Below are positions 57,012 through 63,809 of a stretch of DNA of 64,000 bases, piece after piece. The stretch covers positions 62,001-126,000 of the forward strand of contig JAFULQ010000021.1 in the NCBI GenBank assembly GCA_017473265.1, written 5' to 3'. Each line of letters begins with the position of its first letter. The stretch's first letter is position 1. A program made the position numbers and the translations under genes. This DNA is from Erysipelotrichaceae bacterium. GTDB lineage: Bacteria > Bacillota_I > Bacilli_A > Erysipelotrichales > Erysipelotrichaceae. Under the pieces are notes generated by a model. That model did not search any database. It had not been told where the DNA came from and saw only the letters and a program-made list of their open reading frames with translations.

Positions 57012-57257
57012 CTATTCAACTTTACTTAAAACATCATTTATAAAACGTTCTCTAGCATTTTCAGGATTAATATTATCTAAAAACTCATCATCAACACGAA
57101 CTGCTACACCACTTGTACAATGTCCTAAGCAAAAAGATGCTTTTAGTTCAATTTTATCTTGAAGTTGACGTTCTTCAATTTCTTTTTTAAAAATCTGAAT
57201 AATTTCATAACTACCTTTTAAATGGCAAGAACTACCAACACATACTGATAATCGCAT
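57012..57257 (-). CDS. Thioredoxin-like [2Fe-2S] ferredoxin (NuoE/HydC C-terminal type)
   Basis: An 81-residue protein with the four-cysteine pattern of thioredoxin-like [2Fe-2S] proteins: SVCVGSSCHLKGS and KASFCLGHCTSGV, i.e. C-x4-C and C-x3-C. It can pass electrons to or from the H-cluster proteins of the same operon. The ATG at 57257 has GGAGG at ideal spacing; the longer reading crosses the Rex box and promoter and is rejected. First gene of the operon. Confidence 0.88.
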   Translation of the reverse strand: MRLSVCVGSSCHLKGSYEIIQIFKKEIEERQLQDKIELKASFCLGHCTSGVAVRVDDEFLDNINPENARERFINDVLSKVE

Positions 57258-57271
57258 ATATATACCTCCAC

Positions 57272-57289
57272 TTGTTAAATACTTAACAA
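57272..57289. promoter_or_regulatory. Rex-type operator (perfect) at the hydrogenase operon
   Basis: TTGTTAAATACTTAACAA is a perfect 18-bp match to the Rex consensus TTGTTAA-N4-TTAACAA. It lies just downstream of the -10 element and covers the expected start site, between promoter and ribosome binding site, so binding should block initiation. Rex is released by NADH, so the operon would be induced when NADH/NAD+ is high. No rex gene is in the window. Confidence 0.85.
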
Positions 57290-57290
57290 T

Positions 57291-57320
57291 ATTATACTGT
57301 ATAAAACAATAATATGTAAA
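57291..57320 (-). promoter_or_regulatory. Promoter of the hydrogenase/phosphatase operon
   Basis: On the minus strand, TTTACA (57315-57320), 18-nt spacer and a perfect TATAAT (57291-57296). The start near 57284 falls inside the Rex box. Confidence 0.75.
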
Positions 57321-57323
57321 CGA

Positions 57324-57349
57324 CAAAAAAAGTTGGTTACCCAACTTTT
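57324..57349 (-). terminator. Terminator of the P-type ATPase gene
   Basis: AAAGTTGG-TTAC-CCAACTTT with an A-run on the left (U-tract on minus). The stop codon of the ATPase is the loop. It insulates the hydrogenase operon promoter. Confidence 0.92.
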
Positions 57350-59949
57350 CTTTGTATAAATTTCACAATTTCAACTACTGGTATCACCACAAATGCAATA
57401 CCAATCGCAATTACATATTCAACAATCGTAATCTTTGTTAAACCAAAGATAGTACGTAACACTGGCACATAAATTAACATGGTTGTTAATACGAAGGAAA
57501 ATGCCATTGCTAATAATAAATACTTGTTATGTGATTTTAAACTTAATATAGATTGTCTTTGACTACGCATATTAAAGGAATGGAAAATTTCAGCTAATGA
57601 CATCGTCATAAATGCCATTGTCATACCTTGAGCACTATCACCAAATCCAAAGATACCAAACTCTAAATAATGACCAACAAAATAGGATAAAATCGTTAAC
57701 CCAGCAATCAAGATTCCTTGATATAACACATCAATTCCTAAACCATTCGCAAAGATACCTTCATTTGCAGCTCTTGGTTCTCTTTCCATAACATCCAAAT
57801 CGCCATGTTCCATACCTAATCCTAAAGCAGGAAAACTATCCGTAACTAAATTAATCCATAAAATATGAATCGGTTTTAGAATAGTAAACCCCAATAAAGT
57901 ACTTACAAACACACTAACAACTTCACTTAAATTACTAGACAATAGAAATTGAATCGCTTTACGAATATTATCATAAATCTTACGGCCCTCTTCTACTGCA
58001 CTTACAATCGTCGCAAAATTATCATCTGCCAATACCATATCTGCCACATTCTTAGTTACATCGGTACCAGTAATACCCATACCAACACCAATATCTGCAT
58101 TTTTGATAGATGGTGCATCATTGACACCATCACCTGTCATCGCTGTAATTTTACCAACCTTTTTCCAAGTATTGACAATACGTACTTTATGTTCAGGTTG
58201 TACTCGAGCATATACTCCATAGCTTCCAATGGTATTTTCAAATTCCTCATCACTAATCTTATCCAATTGAGCACCCGTAATTGCCATTGTTGTATCATCT
58301 AAGATACCTAGTTGTCTAGCAATCGCAACAGCTGTATCCTTATGATCACCCGTAATCATAATTGGTCGAATACCCGCACTACGACACTTCTTAATCGCAT
58401 CTACAACTTCATCACGCACTGGATCAATCATTCCAACTAATCCAATAAATACCATCTTTTGTTCAATGGATTCATCAATAGTTTTAGGTAAAGTATCATA
58501 GACTCTATAGCCACATGCTAATACACGCAATGCTTCATTGGCCATATTATGATTGGCTACACGAATTTCTTCACGCTTCTTATCATTTAATTCCACAACT
58601 TTACCATTATCTAAAATATGCGTACATCTTTGTAATAAAACATCAGGTGCACCTTTGGTATATTGCACAATTTTATCTTGTACTTTATGTAAAGTACTCA
58701 TCATCTTACGATTGGAATCAAATGGTACTTCACTCACTCTTGGTTCCACAGTTTTTAATTTATATTTCGGCATTTGTAATTGATATGCATATTGTACAAG
58801 CGCTGTTTCCGTTGGTTCACCAATTACATTCCCCTGTTCATCAATTTCACTATCACTACATAAAGCCATAGCTTTTGCTAATAACTTCTCATCACTTGCA
58901 TAATGCTTAACTACAGTCATCTTATTTTGGGTTAACGTACCTGTTTTATCACTACAAATAATTTGTGCACTACCCAAGGTTTCAACTGCTGTTAATTTAC
59001 GAATAATCGCATTACGCTTTGACATATTCGTTACACCAATGCTTAATACAATCGTCACTACTGCAGCCAACCCTTCTGGAATCGCTGCTACAGCCAACGA
59101 AACAGCCACCATAAAGGTATCTACCACCACAACCGCATCAATACTATCCGCCATAAATAAACGGAAAGCAAACATAAATACACAAATACCCAATACTAAA
59201 TAGGTTAACACTTTACTCAATTGATTTAACTTCAACTGCAATGGTGTTTGACCATCCGTAGTATTCGCAATTACAGTCGCAATCTTACCCATTTCCGTAT
59301 CCATACCAACCCCAGTAACTACCATTTCACCGCGGCCATACACCACCGTACTACCCATATACACCATATTCTTACGATCACCCAATGAAACTTCACCATC
59401 AATCGCATCCACATGTTTATTCACAGGTACACTTTCACCAGTTAAAGCTGCTTCTTCGACTTTTAAACTTGCACTAACAAGCATACGTCCATCTGCAGGT
59501 ACTGCATCCCCCGCTTCAAGTAATACAATATCACCAACCGTAATTTCTTCACTACGAATAGAAACGACTTTACCATCACGTCTTACTTTACTAGTACTAC
59601 TTGCCATTTCATTCAATGCTTCTATTGCTTTTTCAGCCTTATTTTCTTGATAAACACCCAATCCAGCATTAATACATACAACAGCCAATATAATAAATAC
59701 TTCGGTTAATGGCTCATTGGCATAAATAGCTGTAATTGCACTCACCAATGCCGCAGCCAACAAAACGATAATCATTGGATCCATTAACTCTTCTATAAAT
59801 CGTTTCCATAACGGCACTTTCTCAGCTTCTTGTAGTTTGTTAGGACCACATAAAGCTTGATTTATCTCAGCTTCATCACTACTTAGTCCATTCTCATCAA
59901 CTTCCAACATCTTCAATACTTCATCTTTCTTCATTTGATACTCTTTCAT
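57337..59949 (-). CDS. P-type (P2) cation-transporting ATPase, probable Mn2+/Ca2+ exporter
   Basis: An 870-residue P2-type ATPase. The phosphorylation motif DKTGTLT begins at D334; TGES and MTGDGVNDAPSIK are present. Transport-site residues of SERCA-like pumps are kept: AAIPEGLAA in M4, SSNLSEVV in M5 and NLVTDSFPALGLG in M6. By sequence alone it would be called a Ca2+ ATPase, but its leader contains a yybP-ykoY-type Mn2+ riboswitch, so Mn2+ export is likely (a similar arrangement is known for Lactococcus yoaB). AGGAGG precedes the ATG. Confidence 0.93.
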   Translation of the reverse strand: MKEYQMKKDEVLKMLEVDENGLSSDEAEINQALCGPNKLQEAEKVPLWKRFIEELMDPMIIVLLAAALVSAITAIYANEPLTEVFIILAVVCINAGLGVYQENKAEKAIEALNEMASSTSKVRRDGKVVSIRSEEITVGDIVLLEAGDAVPADGRMLVSASLKVEEAALTGESVPVNKHVDAIDGEVSLGDRKNMVYMGSTVVYGRGEMVVTGVGMDTEMGKIATVIANTTDGQTPLQLKLNQLSKVLTYLVLGICVFMFAFRLFMADSIDAVVVVDTFMVAVSLAVAAIPEGLAAVVTIVLSIGVTNMSKRNAIIRKLTAVETLGSAQIICSDKTGTLTQNKMTVVKHYASDEKLLAKAMALCSDSEIDEQGNVIGEPTETALVQYAYQLQMPKYKLKTVEPRVSEVPFDSNRKMMSTLHKVQDKIVQYTKGAPDVLLQRCTHILDNGKVVELNDKKREEIRVANHNMANEALRVLACGYRVYDTLPKTIDESIEQKMVFIGLVGMIDPVRDEVVDAIKKCRSAGIRPIMITGDHKDTAVAIARQLGILDDTTMAITGAQLDKISDEEFENTIGSYGVYARVQPEHKVRIVNTWKKVGKITAMTGDGVNDAPSIKNADIGVGMGITGTDVTKNVADMVLADDNFATIVSAVEEGRKIYDNIRKAIQFLLSSNLSEVVSVFVSTLLGFTILKPIHILWINLVTDSFPALGLGMEHGDLDVMEREPRAANEGIFANGLGIDVLYQGILIAGLTILSYFVGHYLEFGIFGFGDSAQGMTMAFMTMSLAEIFHSFNMRSQRQSILSLKSHNKYLLLAMAFSFVLTTMLIYVPVLRTIFGLTKITIVEYVIAIGIAFVVIPVVEIVKFIQRKVG

Positions 59950-59964
59950 CTTTTATCCTCCTAG

Positions 59965-60007
59965 AAAATAAGAAAAGACCCACGTATGCACTAAACATAC
60001 ATGAGTC
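59965..60007 (-). terminator. Riboswitch expression-platform terminator
   Basis: GACCCACGTATG (59977-59988) and CATACATGAGTC (59996-60007) form a long stem with a 7-nt loop; the A/T-rich stretch to its left is the U-tract on the minus strand. The CTCAT part of the right arm (as RNA) is also needed for riboswitch stem P1. Confidence 0.88.
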
Positions 60008-60110
60008 TTGTTATTTAAAGATAAAGCCAGACCTCTTCGATCATGTTGTTGACTTTAACACGTACACATTCCTTGGTACGCCAACTACTCCCTCATTTGA
60101 GCCTTAACTC
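60001..60110 (-). promoter_or_regulatory. yybP-ykoY-type manganese riboswitch
   Basis: On the minus strand the leader reads GAGGGAGTAG (RNA GAGGGAGUAG; core at 60085-60092), the hallmark of the yybP-ykoY aptamer, followed by a hairpin, then GTCAACAACATGA (60041-60053) and GGTCTGGCTTT. P1 can form by ATGAG pairing with CTCAT, excluding the terminator, so Mn2+ would allow transcription of the ATPase. Sequence reading only; no covariance search was run. Confidence 0.8.
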
Positions 60111-60116
60111 AATTTT

Positions 60117-60144
60117 ATTATACCCTAATCTAGCATGAATACAA
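60117..60144 (-). promoter_or_regulatory. Promoter of the riboswitch-ATPase transcript
   Basis: On the minus strand, TTGTAT (60139-60144), 16-nt spacer, perfect TATAAT (60117-60122), just upstream of the aptamer. Confidence 0.75.
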
Positions 60145-60230
60145 CTTACAATTTGATAATTTTGTAAAACAAAGCTATAGTATGCAAAACATCTGTATCA
60201 TATGAATAGTATAATACATTTTATAACAAT

Positions 60231-60259
60231 TTGTATCGTAAAATCATTTTTAATATGTT
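60231..60259 (+). promoter_or_regulatory. Candidate promoter of the Fe-alcohol dehydrogenase
   Basis: TTGTAT (60231-60236), 17-nt spacer, TATGTT (60254-60259). The -10 overlaps the Rex-like box. A TATAAT at 60277-60282 is too close to the start codon to be the working -10. Confidence 0.5.
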
Positions 60260-60272
60260 AAAATATTAACAA
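60255..60272. promoter_or_regulatory. Rex-type operator at the Fe-alcohol dehydrogenase
   Basis: ATGTTAAAATATTAACAA differs from the Rex consensus TTGTTAA-N4-TTAACAA only at the first base, and contains the perfect palindrome TGTTAA-AATA-TTAACA. It overlaps the predicted -10 and lies 24 bp before the ATG, so NADH-responsive repression is expected. Confidence 0.78.
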
Positions 60273-60296
60273 GTAATATAATGGGAGGACTTTACA

Positions 60297-61454
60297 ATGA
60301 GATATTACGATTTTTTAAATCCATCAGTAAACTTTATGGGACCTGGATGCGTAAAAGTTTTAGGTGAAAGATGTAAACTTTTAAATATGCATAAACCATT
60401 AATTGTTACTGACGAATTCTTAGCAAAATTAGAAAATGGACCTGTTGCACAATCTGTTGCTTCTTTAGAAGCTGCAGGATTAGAGTATGTAATCTTCACA
60501 GGTGCAGAACCAAATCCAAAAGTACAAAACTGCTATGATGGTTTAGCACTTTACAAAGAACATAACTGTGACTCAATTATTACAGTTGGTGGCGGATCTG
60601 CACATGACTGTGGTAAAGGTGTAGGTATCGCAGCTACTCATGAAAAACACTTAACAGAATATGCTGGTATTGAAAAATTAGAAAACCCTCTTCCACCACT
60701 AATTGCTGTAAACACAACAGCTGGTACTGCTAGTGAAGTTACACGTCACGCTGTATTAACTAACTTAGATACAAAGCTAAAATTCGTTATTGTAAGCTGG
60801 AGAAACGTACCATTAGTATCATTCAATGACCCAATGATGATGTTAGGTATTCCTGCAGGCTTAACAGCAGCTACAGGTATGGATGCATTAACACATGCTG
60901 TAGAAACCTATGTTTCAGTAGATGCCAACCCTGTAACAGACGCAGTAGCAATGCAAGCAATCAAACTATGCGCTAATAACTTACGTCAAGCTGTAGCAAA
61001 TGGACAAGACGTTAAAGCACGTGAAAACATGGCTTATGCTTCTTTATTAGCAGGTATGGCATTCAATAATGGTAACTTAGGTTATGTTCATGCAATGGCA
61101 CACCAATTAGGTGGTCAATACGATTTACCTCACGGTGTAGCAAACGCTATGTTATTACCAGTTGTAGAAGAATACAATATCATTTCAAATCCACAACGTT
61201 TTGCAGATATTGCAGAATTCATGGGAGAAAAAATTGAAGGTTTATCTGTAATGGATGCTGCTCAAAAAGCAATTGATGCAATGCGTCGATTAGCAACAGA
61301 TATCGGAATTCCAACAAGCCTAAAAGAAATGGGCGTTAAAGAAGAAGATTTCGACTTAATGGCAACAAATGCATTATTAGATGGTAATGCTGGTAGCAAT
61401 CCAAGAAAAGGTACAAAACAAGATATTATTAACCTATTCAAGAAAGCATACTAA
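60297..61454 (+). CDS. Iron-containing alcohol dehydrogenase
   Basis: A 385-residue group III dehydrogenase. TVGGGSAHDCGKG is the NAD(P)-binding loop, NTTAGTASEVTRH a conserved second block, and DALTHAVETY with VHAMAHQLGGQYDLPHG supplies the Asp and three His Fe2+ ligands. Such enzymes interconvert aldehydes and alcohols (ethanol, butanol, 1,3-propanediol); the substrate is open. A TAATGGGAGGAC ribosome binding region precedes the ATG. Codon use looks optimised for high expression, consistent with a main fermentative enzyme, and the Rex box indicates NADH-driven induction. Confidence 0.95.
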   Translation: MRYYDFLNPSVNFMGPGCVKVLGERCKLLNMHKPLIVTDEFLAKLENGPVAQSVASLEAAGLEYVIFTGAEPNPKVQNCYDGLALYKEHNCDSIITVGGGSAHDCGKGVGIAATHEKHLTEYAGIEKLENPLPPLIAVNTTAGTASEVTRHAVLTNLDTKLKFVIVSWRNVPLVSFNDPMMMLGIPAGLTAATGMDALTHAVETYVSVDANPVTDAVAMQAIKLCANNLRQAVANGQDVKARENMAYASLLAGMAFNNGNLGYVHAMAHQLGGQYDLPHGVANAMLLPVVEEYNIISNPQRFADIAEFMGEKIEGLSVMDAAQKAIDAMRRLATDIGIPTSLKEMGVKEEDFDLMATNALLDGNAGSNPRKGTKQDIINLFKKAY

Positions 61455-61460
61455 TACACA

Positions 61461-61486
61461 AAAGGAACGAATCAATCGTTCCTTTT
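61461..61486 (+). terminator. Terminator of the Fe-alcohol dehydrogenase (bidirectional)
   Basis: AAAGGAACGA-ATCAA-TCGTTCCTTT followed by TTATTCATTT; the A-rich left side lets it serve the convergent gene too. Confidence 0.9.
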
Positions 61487-62507
61487 ATTCATTTATTAAC
61501 ATTCTTAACAACTCTACTATTTTACCTTTATACTCATTTCGCTTTATATATTCTGAAAAAGCATATTGATTCCAATAACCACAAACCATCGCAATCTTCG
61601 CATACAATAAATACGCTTCGTATTCTCTATCTTCAAATGCATAATATTGTTTAATCAAATCTGTACTTTTTGTAAATGAAGAAATGACCATATCATAAAT
61701 CTCTTTAGCACTTCTACTTTGCATGATTTCATCTTCATAAAAATAATTACCCTGCAAAGCAATATTCGCCAAATAATTCGCAATCACTTCTGTACCACTC
61801 ATATTAAAATCAAACAAACCACAAATATGATAATTATCATCTACACAAACATTCGAATAGTTTTCATCCCCTTGAAAAACACATCTAGGTAATTCTTTGT
61901 AATAAGATAACAATTCATTTCTAGTAGAATCATTAAATGCATGTAATTCTTTAACTAATTCATATTCCTGTACTTCTTCTACATCTTTAATCAAGTTATT
62001 AAAGTTATCTTGTTTTTCATCAATACCTAAACCACTCAATTGATCATAAGGACATAAATCAAATAAAGAATACATAGACAACGTTTCAATTAAATCTACA
62101 TTCTTATACGCTTGAGCAAACTTAGCAACCATAATGACTCTTTCTTTTTGTAATTGCTCTCTACAAACTTCTTTTACATCATCCGCTATAACACAATCTA
62201 AATACTCTGAAACATAACAATAACAATCCTTATATTCATATACATATTGTTCATTGCCATAAGAAAGATAATATGGAGCCTGAATACCAAAATCATTATA
62301 TCGTTTAATCAATGTATTCAATTCTTTTATTCTTGTTTCTGTCATTACTTTTGCATTATTCACACGCAAAACATACTTCTTATCAAGAATATAATTATGC
62401 CGAATATCATCATCTCCATGAGATGAATCAATCATATTTACATCACTAAAAGAATCAATACCATATAACTGTAAAATATCTAGTATTTCTTCATTATTTA
62501 ATTTCAT
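61485..62507 (-). CDS. Aminoglycoside phosphotransferase (APH)-family kinase-like protein
   Basis: A 340-residue protein with APH fold features: KYVLRVNN with the ATP lysine, EYKDCYCYVSEYLD hinge, FQGDENYSNVCVDD as catalytic loop (Gln in place of the usual His before GD) and GLFDFNMSG as metal loop. Substrate unknown; small-molecule kinases of this family act on choline, homoserine, fructosamine or antibiotics. Its ATG overlaps the stop of the upstream gene (ATGA), so it is the last gene of a three-gene set with the Nudix protein. Confidence 0.75.
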   Translation of the reverse strand: MKLNNEEILDILQLYGIDSFSDVNMIDSSHGDDDIRHNYILDKKYVLRVNNAKVMTETRIKELNTLIKRYNDFGIQAPYYLSYGNEQYVYEYKDCYCYVSEYLDCVIADDVKEVCREQLQKERVIMVAKFAQAYKNVDLIETLSMYSLFDLCPYDQLSGLGIDEKQDNFNNLIKDVEEVQEYELVKELHAFNDSTRNELLSYYKELPRCVFQGDENYSNVCVDDNYHICGLFDFNMSGTEVIANYLANIALQGNYFYEDEIMQSRSAKEIYDMVISSFTKSTDLIKQYYAFEDREYEAYLLYAKIAMVCGYWNQYAFSEYIKRNEYKGKIVELLRMLINE

Positions 62508-63115
62508 AAATACTTTTCCTCTACTTCCTTTAAAAAATCAGGATTACTTTTTTCTTTCAATGATAAATCCCATGAATCATGATAATACTTCTTATAGAAT
62601 TCCACTTGTTCTAAATCATTATCAAAAAAGTTAGTTTTAATGAAATAGTATGCATTCATCAACAGAAATTGTTGTTTCTTTTCTGCAGTTTGTTCATTAT
62701 ATCGATACACTTTAAATGCACCCATTGCTTCATATTTCAACAACTCTTCATATACATCCAAAACAAAAATCTTCTTAACAACTACTTTATCATGTAATGA
62801 ATAATACATATACTCACGATTATTTACTTCATATGTATCTTCTTTATCTACACAATATAAATACCCTGACACACCCTTATAAAACGTTTCTAATTGATTT
62901 GGAAATTTCTCTTCATAGAAAACTTCACCATCATGTATACCACATGTAACATGTTTTGTATGATTATTATTCTTTTCAGCATCCCATACATAAACTAATG
63001 CATAAGGAATACTACTAGTTAAATACACTACACAACTATCTGAACTATGTAATTTTGATCTAGCTTCTAATACTTCTATATTTTCAATAATAGAACCATG
63101 ATACAAATAATCCAT
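62504..63115 (-). CDS. Unknown protein with possible ADP-ribosyltransferase-like fold
   Basis: A 203-residue protein I cannot assign firmly. The start DYLYHGSIIENIEVLE and a following VVYLTSSIPYALVYVWD segment have the order H-G-S/T ... Y-x-T ... Y-A seen in PARP/DarT-like NAD+-using folds; a third catalytic Glu is not clear. The C-terminal part is helical, charged and aromatic. The ATG at 63115 follows AAGGAGG. Operon position between a Nudix protein and a kinase-like protein is noteworthy, but the function is open. Confidence 0.5.
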   Translation of the reverse strand: MDYLYHGSIIENIEVLEARSKLHSSDSCVVYLTSSIPYALVYVWDAEKNNNHTKHVTCGIHDGEVFYEEKFPNQLETFYKGVSGYLYCVDKEDTYEVNNREYMYYSLHDKVVVKKIFVLDVYEELLKYEAMGAFKVYRYNEQTAEKKQQFLLMNAYYFIKTNFFDNDLEQVEFYKKYYHDSWDLSLKEKSNPDFLKEVEEKYL

Positions 63116-63129
63116 CAACAGTATCCTCC

Positions 63130-63609
63130 TTACTCTTTGTAAATAAAATGTTGTACTCCACTATTCATTTTATCCATAAGTTCTACAACATTAGTTGGAT
63201 AAACTTCAATATCTTTTAATTCATCTACTGGTACCCAATGGAATCCCAAATCAAACTTTCTACCTTCCATCTTTTCTTTGCCAATAAACATTCCATCCAA
63301 AGGAATATTTTTAGATATAATATCCACCAAATAGTACAAACAAATTTGATGACATGGTTTACTACCCCATGGGAAGAAAACTTCTCCTACCCACTTCAAA
63401 TCACCTACTGATATATCAACACCGCATTCCTCTTGAAACTCTCTAACAAGCGTCTGAGCATTGGTTTCACCAAATGCTACATGACCACCAGGAAAAGCAT
63501 ATGCTGTATCATTACTAGGCTTTTGTAATAACACCTTCCCATTTTGGATACAAATACCTGCTACTCTATATGAAAACACATAATCCTCAGTTTTAAATAA
63601 AATATCCAT
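63130..63609 (-). CDS. Nudix hydrolase
   Basis: A 159-residue protein with a full Nudix box: GGHVAFGETNAQTLVREF then QEECGVDI, i.e. G-x5-E-x7-REUxEExGU. These Mg2+ enzymes cleave nucleoside diphosphates linked to another group, such as ADP-ribose, NADH or 8-oxo-dGTP; substrate undetermined. AGGAGG precedes the ATG, directly after a terminator-like hairpin. Confidence 0.9.
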   Translation of the reverse strand: MDILFKTEDYVFSYRVAGICIQNGKVLLQKPSNDTAYAFPGGHVAFGETNAQTLVREFQEECGVDISVGDLKWVGEVFFPWGSKPCHQICLYYLVDIISKNIPLDGMFIGKEKMEGRKFDLGFHWVPVDELKDIEVYPTNVVELMDKMNSGVQHFIYKE

Positions 63610-63626
63610 AACTACATCCTCCTATA

Positions 63627-63653
63627 CAAAAAAAGATGCACACAAGTGCATCT
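63627..63653 (-). terminator. Terminator after the 22-residue ORF, before the Nudix gene
   Basis: AGATGCAC-ACAA-GTGCATCT with an A-run on the left (U-tract on minus). It lies immediately before the Nudix ribosome binding site, so it could also act as an attenuator. Confidence 0.88.
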
Positions 63654-63678
63654 ATAAAGTCAATCTCACAAAAAGAGT

Positions 63679-63747
63679 TTATTTTTCGCATTGCAACACA
63701 CTTGAGGTAGAAACTAAAACATGTATAACAAAGAATTGATTAAACAT
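63679..63747 (-). CDS. Possible 22-residue peptide (leader or signalling peptide)
   Basis: ATG at 63747 with a perfect AGGAGG 7 nt upstream opens a 22-codon frame, MFNQFFVIHV then LVSTSSVLQCEK, ending in TAA. The first half is hydrophobic, the second polar with one Cys. It is too short for usual gene calls, but the ribosome binding site and downstream terminator make it credible. It could be a leader peptide, a small membrane toxin, or a pheromone precursor for the TPR-like protein encoded just upstream. Confidence 0.5.
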   Translation of the reverse strand: MFNQFFVIHVLVSTSSVLQCEK

Positions 63748-63809
63748 AATAGTACCTCCTGTGTTACTTCTACTATTATGCTACTGCTTTAAACAAATAA
63801 TTTCAAGTT

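Noticed and set aside
57949-58871. Plus-strand open frames inside the P-type ATPase
   Set aside because: Composition is shadow-like and the minus-strand gene has all P-type motifs.
60277-60282. TATAAT directly upstream of the Fe-alcohol dehydrogenase
   Set aside because: It is only 15 bp from the ATG, so the start would fall in the Shine-Dalgarno. A -10 at 60254 fits better.
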